Origin: Oscillibacter sp.
Lineage (GTDB): Bacteria; Bacillota; Clostridia; Oscillospirales; Oscillospiraceae
Assembly: GCA_020025475.1 (NCBI GenBank)
Contig: JAHHSA010000012.1
Location: 1 to 37,320 of the forward strand
DNA: 37,320 nucleotides
Direction: 5' to 3'
Shown here piece after piece: positions 30,602-37,320 of the stretch. Numbering within the stretch: the first letter of the stretch is position 1; each line of letters starts with the position of its first letter. The position numbers were made by a program, and so were the translations under genes. Below the pieces are notes generated by a model. It saw only the letters and a list, made by a program, of their open reading frames with translations, was not told the origin of the DNA and did not search any database.

Positions 30602-31789
30602 ATGGCTAAGGAAATGGATGCTTTTTCTGCCTCTTTGATGGCTGATAAGCGTGAGATCATCTTTGCACCCACTGTGTATAAGTTCCAGACCTTCGCTCAG
30701 ATGGCCGAAGAGTTCAAGCTTGGTGAGCGCGATGTGGTTCTGACCAACGAGTTCATCTACACACCCTTCATGAAGGATTTGGGCCTGAAGTGCAACTTCG
30801 TGTTCCAGGAGAAGTTTGGCACCGGCGAGCCCAGCGAGGAGACCATCCAGGTCATGTACGACATGATCCCCTACGATAGCTATGACCGTGTCATTGCAGT
30901 TGGCGGCGGCGCCATCCTGGATATGTGCAAGCTGCTGGGCTGCAAGCGTCCCAACACCGTGCACGATCTGTTCTTCAAGCGCTTCCCCGTGGTGCATGAG
31001 AAGGACGTCATCGCCATTCCCACCACCTGCGGCACCGGTTCTGAGTGCACCAACATTACCGTCGCCATTGTCAAAGACGAGAAGGACGGCCAGCTGACCG
31101 GCGGCGAGACCAAGCTGGGCCTGGTGTCCGACGACATCATTCCTAACAAGGTCTGCCTGATCCCCGATCTGCTGCGCACCCTGCCCTTCAAGCCTTTCGC
31201 ATGCTCTGCCATCGATGCTCTGGTGCACGCCACCGAGTCCTTCCTGAGCCCTGCCCGTAAGACCATGACCTCCGAGCTGTTCAGCGAGAAGGCCATGGAG
31301 ATGATCCTGAAGGGCCTCAAGCTGATCAAGGAGAAGGGCCCTGACGCTCGTTTCGAGTATATGGATGAGTTCGTCACCGCTTCCCTCTACGCTGGCATTG
31401 CCTTCCTGAAGGCTGGCTGCGCCACCGTTCACGCCATGAGCTTCCCTCTGGGCGGCACCTATCACGTGCCCCACGGCGAGTCCAACTACATGCTCTTCGG
31501 CGCTGTGCTGCGGGTCTATGAGGAGCTCAACCCCAACGGTGAGCTGCTGCGCTTCAAGCAGATGGTGGCCAACATTCTGGACTGCACTGTGGAGGAGGCC
31601 ATTCCCTCCCTCAACAACCTGCTGGAGACCGTGCTGCCCCTGCGTCCCCTGCACGACTGCGGCTTCACCGAGGAGGACATCGTGGAGTTCCCCAAGTCTG
31701 TTGAGGTCAATCAGCAGCGCCTGATTACCAACTCCTATGTTCCCATGACCCAGGAGCTGATGCAGCGCATCTATCGCGAGTGCTTCTAA
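30602..31789 (+). CDS. Iron-containing alcohol dehydrogenase, closest to 4-hydroxybutyrate dehydrogenase
   Basis: A 395-aa group III metal-dependent alcohol dehydrogenase. The NAD-binding GGGAILD loop (around residue 101) and the full metal set D205, H209, H277 and H291 are present (CSAIDALVHATE, then VHAMSFPLGGTYHVPHGES). The segments VYKFQTFAQMAEEF, VVLTNEFIYTPF and FQEKFGTGEPSEE closely match what I recall of Clostridium kluyveri 4-hydroxybutyrate dehydrogenase, which reduces succinate semialdehyde to 4-hydroxybutyrate in butyrate-forming routes. AAAAAGGAG precedes ATG 30602. It follows the transketolase pair by 81 nt with no terminator between, so it may share their transcript. Other semialdehydes or short aldehydes remain possible substrates. 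Confidence 0.85.
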   Translation: MAKEMDAFSASLMADKREIIFAPTVYKFQTFAQMAEEFKLGERDVVLTNEFIYTPFMKDLGLKCNFVFQEKFGTGEPSEETIQVMYDMIPYDSYDRVIAVGGGAILDMCKLLGCKRPNTVHDLFFKRFPVVHEKDVIAIPTTCGTGSECTNITVAIVKDEKDGQLTGGETKLGLVSDDIIPNKVCLIPDLLRTLPFKPFACSAIDALVHATESFLSPARKTMTSELFSEKAMEMILKGLKLIKEKGPDARFEYMDEFVTASLYAGIAFLKAGCATVHAMSFPLGGTYHVPHGESNYMLFGAVLRVYEELNPNGELLRFKQMVANILDCTVEEAIPSLNNLLETVLPLRPLHDCGFTEEDIVEFPKSVEVNQQRLITNSYVPMTQELMQRIYRECF

Positions 31790-31800
31790 GACAACTTATG

Positions 31801-31834
31801 AAGGCGGACCGGCTCAAGTCGGTCCGCCTTTTAT
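31801..31834 (+). terminator. Terminator of the transketolase-dehydrogenase unit
   Basis: A perfect 11-bp GC-rich stem (31801-31811 with 31820-31830) is followed by TTTTATT. It begins 12 nt after the dehydrogenase stop codon. Confidence 0.88.
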
Positions 31835-31883
31835 TGATCAGATTCTTTGTTTTGTGTAACAACCAGGAGCAGGATCTCGAAGA

Positions 31884-31912
31884 TAAAAAAAGGCCGCCCG
31901 CAGGCAGTCCTT
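31884..31912 (-). terminator. Terminator of the 62-aa gene
   Basis: A 10-bp stem with one mismatch and one G-U pair (31890-31899 with 31903-31912) is followed on the minus strand by TTTTTTT. It lies about 10 nt after the stop codon. Confidence 0.65.
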
Positions 31913-31921
31913 TTCTCTCGC

Positions 31922-32110
31922 TCATTCCGGGCGCCAGCCCTGCTCCACAGCATCCAGGGCCTCTTCCTGAGACATTCCATAAACTGTCACTGCGTCATAG
32001 AGGGCATGGTACAATAGTCGCTGTGCACCGGCCAGTACCACTGCACGGTCGAGCAGTTCTTCCCGGAAGCCAGTCTCGTATAAGCGTTGAGCATAATCAG
32101 TAATATCCAT
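31922..32110 (-). CDS. Small acidic protein of unknown function (62 aa)
   Basis: I do not recognise the family. The sequence MDITDYAQRLYETGFREELL begins an almost entirely helical-looking chain with no membrane segment and few glycine or proline residues until the last positions (EQGWRPE). The frame extends upstream, but ATG 32110 lies 7 nt after AAGGGG and 22 nt after a good promoter -10 box. That promoter, start and terminator all fit one short gene supports its being real. Nothing in the neighbours points to a role. Confidence 0.55.
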   Translation of the reverse strand: MDITDYAQRLYETGFREELLDRAVVLAGAQRLLYHALYDAVTVYGMSQEEALDAVEQGWRPE

Positions 32111-32131
32111 GTCCACACCCCTTCTGCTTTT

Positions 32132-32161
32132 AGTATATCCTGAATGGAGTTCTATACGCAA
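32132..32161 (-). promoter_or_regulatory. Promoter of the 62-aa gene
   Basis: On the minus strand TTGCGT (complement of 32156-32161) and TATACT (complement of 32132-32137) are 18 bp apart. It abuts the end of the SLOG-type gene. Confidence 0.55.
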
Positions 32162-32162
32162 G

Positions 32163-32717
32163 TTAGGATGTTGTAAAAATTTTGTAAAACGTTTGTGTTT
32201 TAGGAGATTCCTCCGCTAAAATTGGCAAATCAACCACAGAAACCTGGCGCCGTATGGCATATTCCACGGTGTACCGGGTGCCACCGGGCGTACCGTCAAA
32301 GGCAGCAATCAGCAGCGAACTGTGATCCACCATATAGCGGTCCCGCCGGTACATACAATCTGCGCTGTAGACACTGGATACCACCGTTTCCAAATCGCAG
32401 GCCGCCATCAGTCGGCCATACCGTTCCCGCTCCTGTTGCGTCCAGGCATTCGCCTGCGTTGGGCAGGGAATCGCCGCTTCTACCGTCACATCCCGGCAGC
32501 GGTCCCGGAGAGCCAGCACACACTCACAGAAATAGAGGTCGCATCCCAAAGCCATGCCGCATATAAAATGCCGGTAACCGACCTTGTAGGCCGTTTCCAC
32601 AGCGTCCGCAATCCGCTGCTTCAGCCGGATGCACCGGATGTCCGTCTCATTGGTTCCCCATGGCAGCTTCCCGGGCCGATGACCGGTAAAGCAACAGCTG
32701 GATTGTCTGCCTTTCAT
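32163..32717 (-). CDS. SLOG/DUF1273 (YpsA-like) family protein
   Basis: A 184-aa soluble protein of the SLOG superfamily of Rossmann-like nucleotide-sensing proteins. The N-terminal CCFTGHRPGKLPWG, the GMALGCDLYFCECVLALRD segment around residue 55-75, and FDGTPGGTRYTVEYAIRR near the C-terminus match the YpsA/DUF1273 pattern, where the first and last segments form the predicted ligand pocket. The exact function is not established for the family; YpsA in Bacillus is linked to cell division and stress. The frame extends far upstream (through the riboswitch region on the other strand), but ATG 32717 after AAGGGGGGG starts the conserved part. Confidence 0.8.
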   Translation of the reverse strand: MKGRQSSCCFTGHRPGKLPWGTNETDIRCIRLKQRIADAVETAYKVGYRHFICGMALGCDLYFCECVLALRDRCRDVTVEAAIPCPTQANAWTQQERERYGRLMAACDLETVVSSVYSADCMYRRDRYMVDHSSLLIAAFDGTPGGTRYTVEYAIRRQVSVVDLPILAEESPKTQTFYKIFTTS

Positions 32718-32757
32718 ATGGCCCCCCCTTCCATGCTCCTGTTCAGATGACGGTTTT

Positions 32758-32786
32758 ATTGTAGAACAATCGTTTGATTTTGTAAA
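32758..32786 (-). promoter_or_regulatory. Promoter of the SLOG/DUF1273 gene
   Basis: On the minus strand TTTACA (complement of 32781-32786) and TACAAT (complement of 32758-32763) are 17 bp apart. Confidence 0.65.
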
Positions 32787-32849
32787 GGCATGACAAAATT
32801 TTTCGGCGACCTGCACATACTTTTTTATTGTTTTTGCGTAAAATAACAA

Positions 32850-32878
32850 TTGCAAACCCATTCTGTGTCGAATATAAT
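32850..32878 (+). promoter_or_regulatory. Promoter of the FMN riboswitch-ribU transcript
   Basis: TTGCAA (32850-32855) and TATAAT (32873-32878) are 17 bp apart. Transcription from about 32885 would include the whole aptamer. Confidence 0.75.
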
Positions 32879-32901
32879 AGTCAATAGAAACAACTGAATA
32901 C

Positions 32902-33032
32902 TTTGTCTTCAGGGCGGGGTGCAACTCCCCACTGGCGGTAAAGTCCGCGACCGGCTTTTGAGAAGCCGCTGACCCGGTGAAACTCCGGGACCAACAGTCA
33001 TAGTCTGGATGGAAGAAGATGAGTACGACAAA
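32902..33032 (+). ncRNA. FMN riboswitch (RFN element)
   Basis: The conserved RFN aptamer is easy to read: CTTCAGGGCGGGGTGCAAC opens it, CCCCACTGGCGGTAAAG follows, then GACCCGGTGAAACTCCGGGA, ACCAACAGTCA-TAGTCTGGATG and the closing GAAGAAG. The basal stem can be extended by TTTGTC (32902-32907) with GACAAA (33027-33032). Binding of FMN would lower expression of the riboflavin transporter downstream. Between the aptamer and ribU, CTTCTTTGTTGTTTG (33048-33062) can pair with CAAACAAAGGAG (33102-33113). This covers the ribosome site AAAGGAG and is followed by GTGTTTTTTT, so it could act by sequestering the ribosome site, by termination, or both. Confidence 0.95.
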
Positions 33033-33122
33033 GACCACGTGTGTATGCTTCTTTGTTGTTTGTTCACCTTGGAGAAGTCAAAGTGCTAGGGTGTTTTCAA
33101 GCAAACAAAGGAGTGTTTTTTT

Positions 33123-33824
33123 ATGTCTGAACCCAATGTCAACGCAATCCCTGTGCATCGTTTTCGCCTGATGAATGTCCGCACCATGGTTGCCCTGGGT
33201 ATGTTGACCGCCGTCGCCTATGTGGTAATGCTGCTGTCCAAGGCTCTGCCCCAGATCTCCGGCTTTTTGCAGCTGGACCTGAAGGATACCATCATCTGTG
33301 TCGGCGGCTTCGTGTTTGGCCCTCTGGCTGCTGCCATCGTCTCCATCGTGGTGGCTTTGGTGGAGATGTTCACCTACAGCGACACCGGCATCATCGGCTG
33401 CATTATGAATGTGCTGGCTACTGTTTCCTTCTGCTGCACTGCCGCTTTCGTCTATAAGAAAAAGCACACCAAGACTGGCGCCGTTGTGGGCCTGACTCTG
33501 GGTGTGGTGCTGCTGACCGCAGTCATGCTGCTCTGGAATTTCCTGATTACCCCTCTGTACATGAAGATTCCAAGAGATGTGGTGGTCTCCATGCTGCCTA
33601 CCGTGTTCCTGCCCTTCAATTTGGTCAAGGGCGGCCTGAACATGGCCCTGATTCTGCTGATCTACAAGCCTGTGGTCAACGGGCTGCGCAGAGCGCGCCT
33701 GATCCCCGAATCCTGCGAGGACACCAAGATGGGGGCCTCCCGCAACGCTGGCTTCCTGCTCTTCGCCTTTGCCCTGCTGGCCACCTTTGTCGCCATTGCA
33801 CTGGTGCTCATGGGCATCCTGTAA
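33123..33824 (+). CDS. ribU: Riboflavin ECF transporter substrate-binding subunit RibU
   Basis: RibU is the S component of an energy-coupling-factor transporter; it binds riboflavin in the membrane and docks to a shared EcfAA'T module encoded elsewhere. It is 233 aa, with about six hydrophobic segments. ISGFLQLDLKDTIICVGGFV and the GPLAAAIVSIVVALVEMF region near the N-terminus, plus LLWNFLITPLYM in the middle, are typical of the RibU family. The FMN riboswitch directly upstream confirms the role. AAAGGAG lies 9 nt before ATG 33123. It is the only gene on the riboswitch transcript, ended by the hairpin at 33837. Confidence 0.95.
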   Translation: MSEPNVNAIPVHRFRLMNVRTMVALGMLTAVAYVVMLLSKALPQISGFLQLDLKDTIICVGGFVFGPLAAAIVSIVVALVEMFTYSDTGIIGCIMNVLATVSFCCTAAFVYKKKHTKTGAVVGLTLGVVLLTAVMLLWNFLITPLYMKIPRDVVVSMLPTVFLPFNLVKGGLNMALILLIYKPVVNGLRRARLIPESCEDTKMGASRNAGFLLFAFALLATFVAIALVLMGIL

Positions 33825-33836
33825 TAAAATCTTCCG

Positions 33837-33870
33837 CCTCCCCCGGCCTCAGCCGGAGGAGGTTTTTCTT
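33837..33870 (+). terminator. Terminator of ribU
   Basis: An 11-bp stem with one mismatch (33837-33847 with 33852-33862) is followed by TTTTTCTT. Confidence 0.85.
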
Positions 33871-34025
33871 CATGCGTCCGCCTCCCACGCATCTTACGGG
33901 CGGAATTCACAGATGAAAGCCGTCTGTACACAAGCAGTTTGTGTGCGTCTGGGACAATCTTTTGTTTTCAAATTCAACAGAATGTGATACCATAGAAGAA
34001 AGTCCTGCAGAGGAGAGGATACTAG

Positions 34026-35234
34026 TTGGCGCGCATCATCCTGCACTGTGATCTGAATTGTTTTTATGCCTCGGTGGAGCTGCTGCGTCACCCGGAACTG
34101 CGGGACGTGCCCGTGGCCGTCTGCGGCGACCCAGAGTCCCGGCACGGGATTATTTTGGCCAAGAATGAGTCCGCCAAGCGCTGCGGCATCCAGACGGCAG
34201 AGACCATCTGGCAGGCCAAGCGGAAGTGTCCCAACCTGACTCTGCTCCGCTCCCACCATGACTTGTACCGGGACTACTCCAAAAAGGTCAACGCCATCTA
34301 CGATGAATACACCGACCTGGTGGAGCCTTTCGGAATTGACGAGAGCTGGCTGGACGTCACCAATACCCTGCACCTCTTCGGTGGTGACGCCGTCGCCCTG
34401 GCAGATCAACTCCGCCGTCGAATGCGGGAGGAGCTTGGTCTGACCCTGTCCGTAGGCGTCAGCTTCAACAAGGTCTTTGCCAAGCTGGGCAGCGACTACA
34501 AAAAACCGGACGCCACCACGGTAATCTCCCCGGAAAACTGGCAGAAGATTGTCTGGCCACTGCCTGCCGGTGCCCTGCTGTACGTGGGCCATGCTGCCCA
34601 GGCCCTGCTGCACCAGTATGGGGTAGAAACCATCGGTCAACTGGCTGCCATGCCCGCAGAGACACTGGAGCGCCTCATGGGCCGCCTGGGCGCCCGGCTC
34701 CACGATTATGCCAACGGTCTGGACAACGATCCGGTTCGCTCCCGGTATGACAGGGAACCGGTAAAGTCTGTAGGCAATGGCACCACCTTCCCAAAAAATT
34801 TAACCACACGGCTTGAAGTCCAGAATGCAGTTGCGATCCTGGCGGACTCTGTGGCCAGCCGCCTGCGGCACAATGGTCTCTACGCCTGCGGCATTCAGGT
34901 AACTATCCGGGACCCTAATTTCCATGACCGCTCCCGTCAGCGCCAACTCTCAGCCCCCACCCATTTGATTCGTGAGCTGACCGTCGCTGCCATGAGTCTG
35001 ATCGACGAACTTTGGACGCCGCCGTCTCCCCTGCGCATGATCACCATCACCGCCATCCATTTGGCAGCGGAGGGGGAAGCCTACGAGCAGATGGACCTAT
35101 TCACCGCTCCCGCCGTGTCGAAAAACGAAAGACGGGAGAAGCTGGAGGGCGCCATGGAGCGGATTCGAGGTAAATTCGGAACCGATGCCATTTGCTTCGG
35201 CGCCGGTCAGCTCACCAACAAGGAGGACCCATGA
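34026..35234 (+). CDS. dinB: DNA polymerase IV (Y-family translesion polymerase)
   Basis: A 402-aa Y-family polymerase that copies past damaged bases. The palm-domain catalytic residues are visible: D9 in LHCDLNCFYASVE, and D105-E106 in GIDESWLDVT. SVGVSFNKVFAKLGSDYKKP and the helix-hairpin-helix region following GVETIGQLAAM complete the core, and the C-terminal little-finger domain follows. The start is TTG 34026, 10 nt after GAGGAG. No ATG lies upstream in frame close enough, and any later start would lose the first catalytic aspartate. It ends with an ATGA overlap with the folate gene. I could not find a convincing SOS (LexA) box upstream. Confidence 0.93.
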   Translation: MARIILHCDLNCFYASVELLRHPELRDVPVAVCGDPESRHGIILAKNESAKRCGIQTAETIWQAKRKCPNLTLLRSHHDLYRDYSKKVNAIYDEYTDLVEPFGIDESWLDVTNTLHLFGGDAVALADQLRRRMREELGLTLSVGVSFNKVFAKLGSDYKKPDATTVISPENWQKIVWPLPAGALLYVGHAAQALLHQYGVETIGQLAAMPAETLERLMGRLGARLHDYANGLDNDPVRSRYDREPVKSVGNGTTFPKNLTTRLEVQNAVAILADSVASRLRHNGLYACGIQVTIRDPNFHDRSRQRQLSAPTHLIRELTVAAMSLIDELWTPPSPLRMITITAIHLAAEGEAYEQMDLFTAPAVSKNERREKLEGAMERIRGKFGTDAICFGAGQLTNKEDP

Positions 35235-35818
35235 CCAAAAAAGAACATAAGGCAGAGCTTCGTGTCACCATGCGCGCATTGGCGGCAGAACTCTCGGAAA
35301 AGTATAAAGCCCAGGCAGACGCAGCCATTGCTACCCACCTGGTGGCTATGCCGGAGTACCAGGCCGCAGATGTTGTATTCTGCTATGTGGGCACCGGCTG
35401 GGAGATTAACACCCGCCCTATTCTGGAACATGCTTTAAACGCCCGTAAAACAGTGTGTGTGCCACGCTGTGAGGCGGAGGGCATCTTCACACTCCGACAG
35501 ATTGCATCACTGGAACAGCTTGCTGCGGGGGCCTATGGGATTCTGGAGCCTGATGCAGGCGCTCCTTCGCTCAGTGTGGATCAGGTAGATTTCGCTATAC
35601 TGCCCTGTCTTACCTGTAATCATCTGGGACAGCGGCTTGGCCAGGGCGGCGGCTACTACGACCGCTTCCTCGCCCACTACCGTGGAGGAGCAGTTCTGCT
35701 GTGCCGGGAAAATCTCATCCGGGAGGAGATCCCGGTGGAGCCCCTGGATATGCCGGTCCCCTGGGTGTTGACAGAAAACGGATTGTACGAGGACGGGACT
35801 CCCGCGCGGCTGGGCTGA
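35231..35818 (+). CDS. 5-formyltetrahydrofolate cyclo-ligase
   Basis: A 195-aa cytoplasmic enzyme that uses ATP to convert 5-formyl-THF (folinic acid) to 5,10-methenyl-THF, returning a storage or inhibitory folate to use. The C-terminal family signature LGQRLGQGGGYYDRFLAHY is intact (around residues 133-151). KAELRVTMRALAAEL opens the N-terminal helix that carries a basic ATP-contacting region. ATG 35231 overlaps the dinB stop by four bases and follows AAGGAGG, so it is translated with dinB. Its neighbour on the right, glyA, makes 5,10-methylene-THF, and 5-formyl-THF is an inhibitor of GlyA, so the grouping is sensible. Confidence 0.93.
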   Translation: MTKKEHKAELRVTMRALAAELSEKYKAQADAAIATHLVAMPEYQAADVVFCYVGTGWEINTRPILEHALNARKTVCVPRCEAEGIFTLRQIASLEQLAAGAYGILEPDAGAPSLSVDQVDFAILPCLTCNHLGQRLGQGGGYYDRFLAHYRGGAVLLCRENLIREEIPVEPLDMPVPWVLTENGLYEDGTPARLG

Positions 35819-35904
35819 GCAGGACGAACAGACACTTGTATAGATGAAGGACCAGGAAACGAATGAGTCGGTTTTCCGACCACCGCACAAAAAGGAGGGC
35901 TTTT

Positions 35905-37152
35905 ATGATTCGCAACACAATGGACTATATCTCTGGGTTTGACCCCGAGGTCGGTGCTTCCATTCAGAAGGAGTATGACCGGCAGCGCCACAATATTGAG
36001 CTGATTGCCTCAGAAAATATTGTCAGTGAGGCCGTTATGCTGACCATGGGCACCTGCCTGACCAACAAATACGCCGAAGGCTATCCCGGCCGGCGATACT
36101 ACGGCGGCTGCTATGCTGTGGACGTCACCGAGGAGATTGCCCGGCAGCGGGCCTGTAAGCTCTTCGGCTGCAACTACGCCAACGTGCAGCCCCACTCCGG
36201 CGCCAGCGCCAACTTGGCTGCTTTCTTCGCACTGATTCAGCCCGGCGATACGGTGCTGGGTATGAACCTGGATCAAGGCGGCCACTTGTCCCACGGCAGC
36301 CCCGTCAATATCTCCGGAAAGTATTTTCATGTGGTCCCTTATGGCCTGAATCCTGAGACAGAGACCATCGACTACGAGGCTATGGCACAGACTGCCCGTG
36401 AGTGCAAGCCTAAGCTGATCATCGCGGGTGCATCGGCCTATCCCCGTACCATTGATTTTGCTAAATTCCGGGAAGTAGCCGATGAAGTCGGTGCCTACCT
36501 GATGGTGGATATGGCCCACATCGCCGGCCTTGTAGCCGCAGGCGTCCATCCCTCTCCTATCCCCTACGCCGATGTGGTGACCACCACTACCCACAAGACC
36601 CTGCGTGGTCCCCGCGGCGGCCTGATTCTCTGCAACGATGAGGAGATTTATAAAAAGATCAACTCCGCCGTGTTCCCCGGCACCCAGGGTGGACCTCTGG
36701 AACACATCATCGCCGCTAAGGCCGTCTGCTTGGGTGAGGCGCTGAAGCCGGAGTTTAAGACCTACGGCCAGCAGGTCGTCAAAAATTCCAAGGTTTTGGC
36801 AGATGAATTGGTGAAGCAGGGCTTCCGGTTGGTCTCCGGCGGCACGGATAATCACCTGTGTTTGGTGGATGTGCGGAATTTCCATATCACCGGTAAAGAG
36901 TTCGAGAGCCGTCTGGACAAGGTTCAGATCACCCTGAACAAGAACTCCATCCCCAATGATCCGGAGAAATTCACCATTACCAGCGGCGTCCGGGTAGGCA
37001 CGCCCGCCGTCACCACCCGTGGCTTCAAGGAGCCGGAAATGGTGAAGATCGCGCAGTGGATGGGTATGATCGCTCAGGACTTTGAAGGGAACGCGGAACA
37101 GGTTCGCAGTGAGGTTAACGCCCTATGCGAGCAGTTCCCCATTTACGAATAA
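35905..37152 (+). CDS. glyA: Serine hydroxymethyltransferase
   Basis: A PLP enzyme of 415 aa that interconverts serine plus THF with glycine plus 5,10-methylene-THF, the main source of one-carbon units. IELIASENIVSEAVMLTMGT, TNKYAEGYPGRRYYGGC and VQPHSGASANLAA in the N-terminal half, and the PLP lysine K231 in TTTTHKTLRGPRGG, are all as expected. ITSGVRVGTPAVTTRGF marks the C-terminal domain. The frame opens at 35863, but ATG 35905 lies 7 nt after AAAGGAGG. It starts 86 nt after the folate cyclo-ligase stop with no terminator between, so read-through from dinB is possible. Confidence 0.96.
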   Translation: MIRNTMDYISGFDPEVGASIQKEYDRQRHNIELIASENIVSEAVMLTMGTCLTNKYAEGYPGRRYYGGCYAVDVTEEIARQRACKLFGCNYANVQPHSGASANLAAFFALIQPGDTVLGMNLDQGGHLSHGSPVNISGKYFHVVPYGLNPETETIDYEAMAQTARECKPKLIIAGASAYPRTIDFAKFREVADEVGAYLMVDMAHIAGLVAAGVHPSPIPYADVVTTTTHKTLRGPRGGLILCNDEEIYKKINSAVFPGTQGGPLEHIIAAKAVCLGEALKPEFKTYGQQVVKNSKVLADELVKQGFRLVSGGTDNHLCLVDVRNFHITGKEFESRLDKVQITLNKNSIPNDPEKFTITSGVRVGTPAVTTRGFKEPEMVKIAQWMGMIAQDFEGNAEQVRSEVNALCEQFPIYE

Positions 37153-37160
37153 AGGATAAC

Positions 37161-37200
37161 ACCCCCCAGGGAAGCGCCGATTGGCACTTCCCTGGGGGGT
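37161..37200 (+). terminator. Stem-loop terminator of glyA
   Basis: A perfect 14-bp GC-rich stem (37161-37174 with 37187-37200), extended by an inner GCC/GGC pair, lies just after the glyA stop. The T content after it is low (ATTCC). Confidence 0.7.
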
Positions 37201-37255
37201 ATTCCATGGAGCTGCAGCACTCCTCGCTGCGCACCCTTGCAATCAATACGTCTAC

Positions 37256-37295
37256 AACACAAAAGAGACAGCCAAAAGGCTGTCTCTTTTGTGTT
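37256..37295. terminator. Second, probably bidirectional terminator
   Basis: A perfect 18-bp stem (37256-37273 with 37278-37295, loop AAAA) has T-rich 3' sides on both strands. It may also end a leftward gene lying beyond the window. Confidence 0.75.
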
Positions 37296-37320
37296 GGCGT
37301 TACCTATCTTCCCGGGCCGT

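Noticed and set aside
28701..31789. Sulfoquinovose (sulfo-transketolase) pathway
   Set aside because: A split transketolase next to an iron-dependent dehydrogenase could fit, but no isomerase, sulfoquinovosidase or sulfonate exporter is present, and the dehydrogenase looks like 4-hydroxybutyrate dehydrogenase.
33880..34025. LexA (SOS) box upstream of dinB
   Set aside because: No CGAAC-N4-GTTCG-type sequence was found in the region; only a weak promoter-like stretch.

Overview
The window reads as a chromosomal segment of a GC-rich, low-branching Clostridia genome, most likely order Oscillospirales (Flavonifractor / Intestinimonas / Dysosmobacter type gut anaerobe). This is inferred from strong AGGAGG-type ribosome sites, sigma-A promoters, a NifS/NifU-type iron-sulfur pair, a two-subunit transketolase, a Clostridium-kluyveri-like 4-hydroxybutyrate dehydrogenase and an FMN-riboswitch-controlled ECF RibU. 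No rRNA, tRNA, CRISPR array, prophage or complete insertion sequence was found.

Layout. 1-5.1 kb: housekeeping genes (PgsA-type phosphatidyltransferase, small unknown proteins, YfcE/MJ0936-type phosphodiesterase, IscU-IscS), with a decayed gene near 1.7-1.97 kb and an IS3-type transposase remnant near 3.2 kb. 5.2-14.4 kb: the main accessory block. A CUT2 (ribose-type) ABC transporter (binding protein, double ATPase, permease) runs leftward, and iolE-iolB-iolD-iolG runs rightward from a shared 540-bp control region that carries two perfect TGTG-N2-CG-N2-CACA palindromes. This looks like a myo-inositol uptake and catabolism module; iolC, iolJ and iolA are not in the window. 14.5-17.8 kb: a DctP-DctQ-DctM TRAP transporter with its own promoter and two copies of GTATGTATACAT, the operator type expected for a GntR/FCD regulator.

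17.9-28 kb: mostly leftward single genes (ComEC-like metallo-hydrolase, PLP aminotransferase, large unknown membrane protein), then a rightward glycosyltransferase plus O-antigen-ligase-like pair, then a leftward aspartate aminotransferase with a translationally overlapping radical SAM gene and a small Cys-rich protein. 28.3-31.8 kb: a noncoding stretch with four DnaA-box-like nonamers, followed by a split transketolase and an iron-dependent alcohol dehydrogenase closest to 4-hydroxybutyrate dehydrogenase. 31.9-37.3 kb: a 62-aa unknown, a SLOG/DUF1273-type protein, an FMN riboswitch with ribU, dinB overlapping a 5-formyl-THF cyclo-ligase gene, and glyA.

How the genes fit together: the ABC importer would deliver inositol (or a related cyclitol), IolG oxidises it, IolE dehydrates it, IolD opens the ring and IolB isomerises the product; the remaining kinase and aldolase steps must be encoded elsewhere. 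The iol, TRAP, transketolase and dehydrogenase genes use strongly biased, C/G-ending codons compared with the genes around them, which suggests high expression. The formyl-THF cyclo-ligase and GlyA at the right end both serve one-carbon metabolism. All functions are assigned by reading motifs and recalled family sequences; no database search was run.
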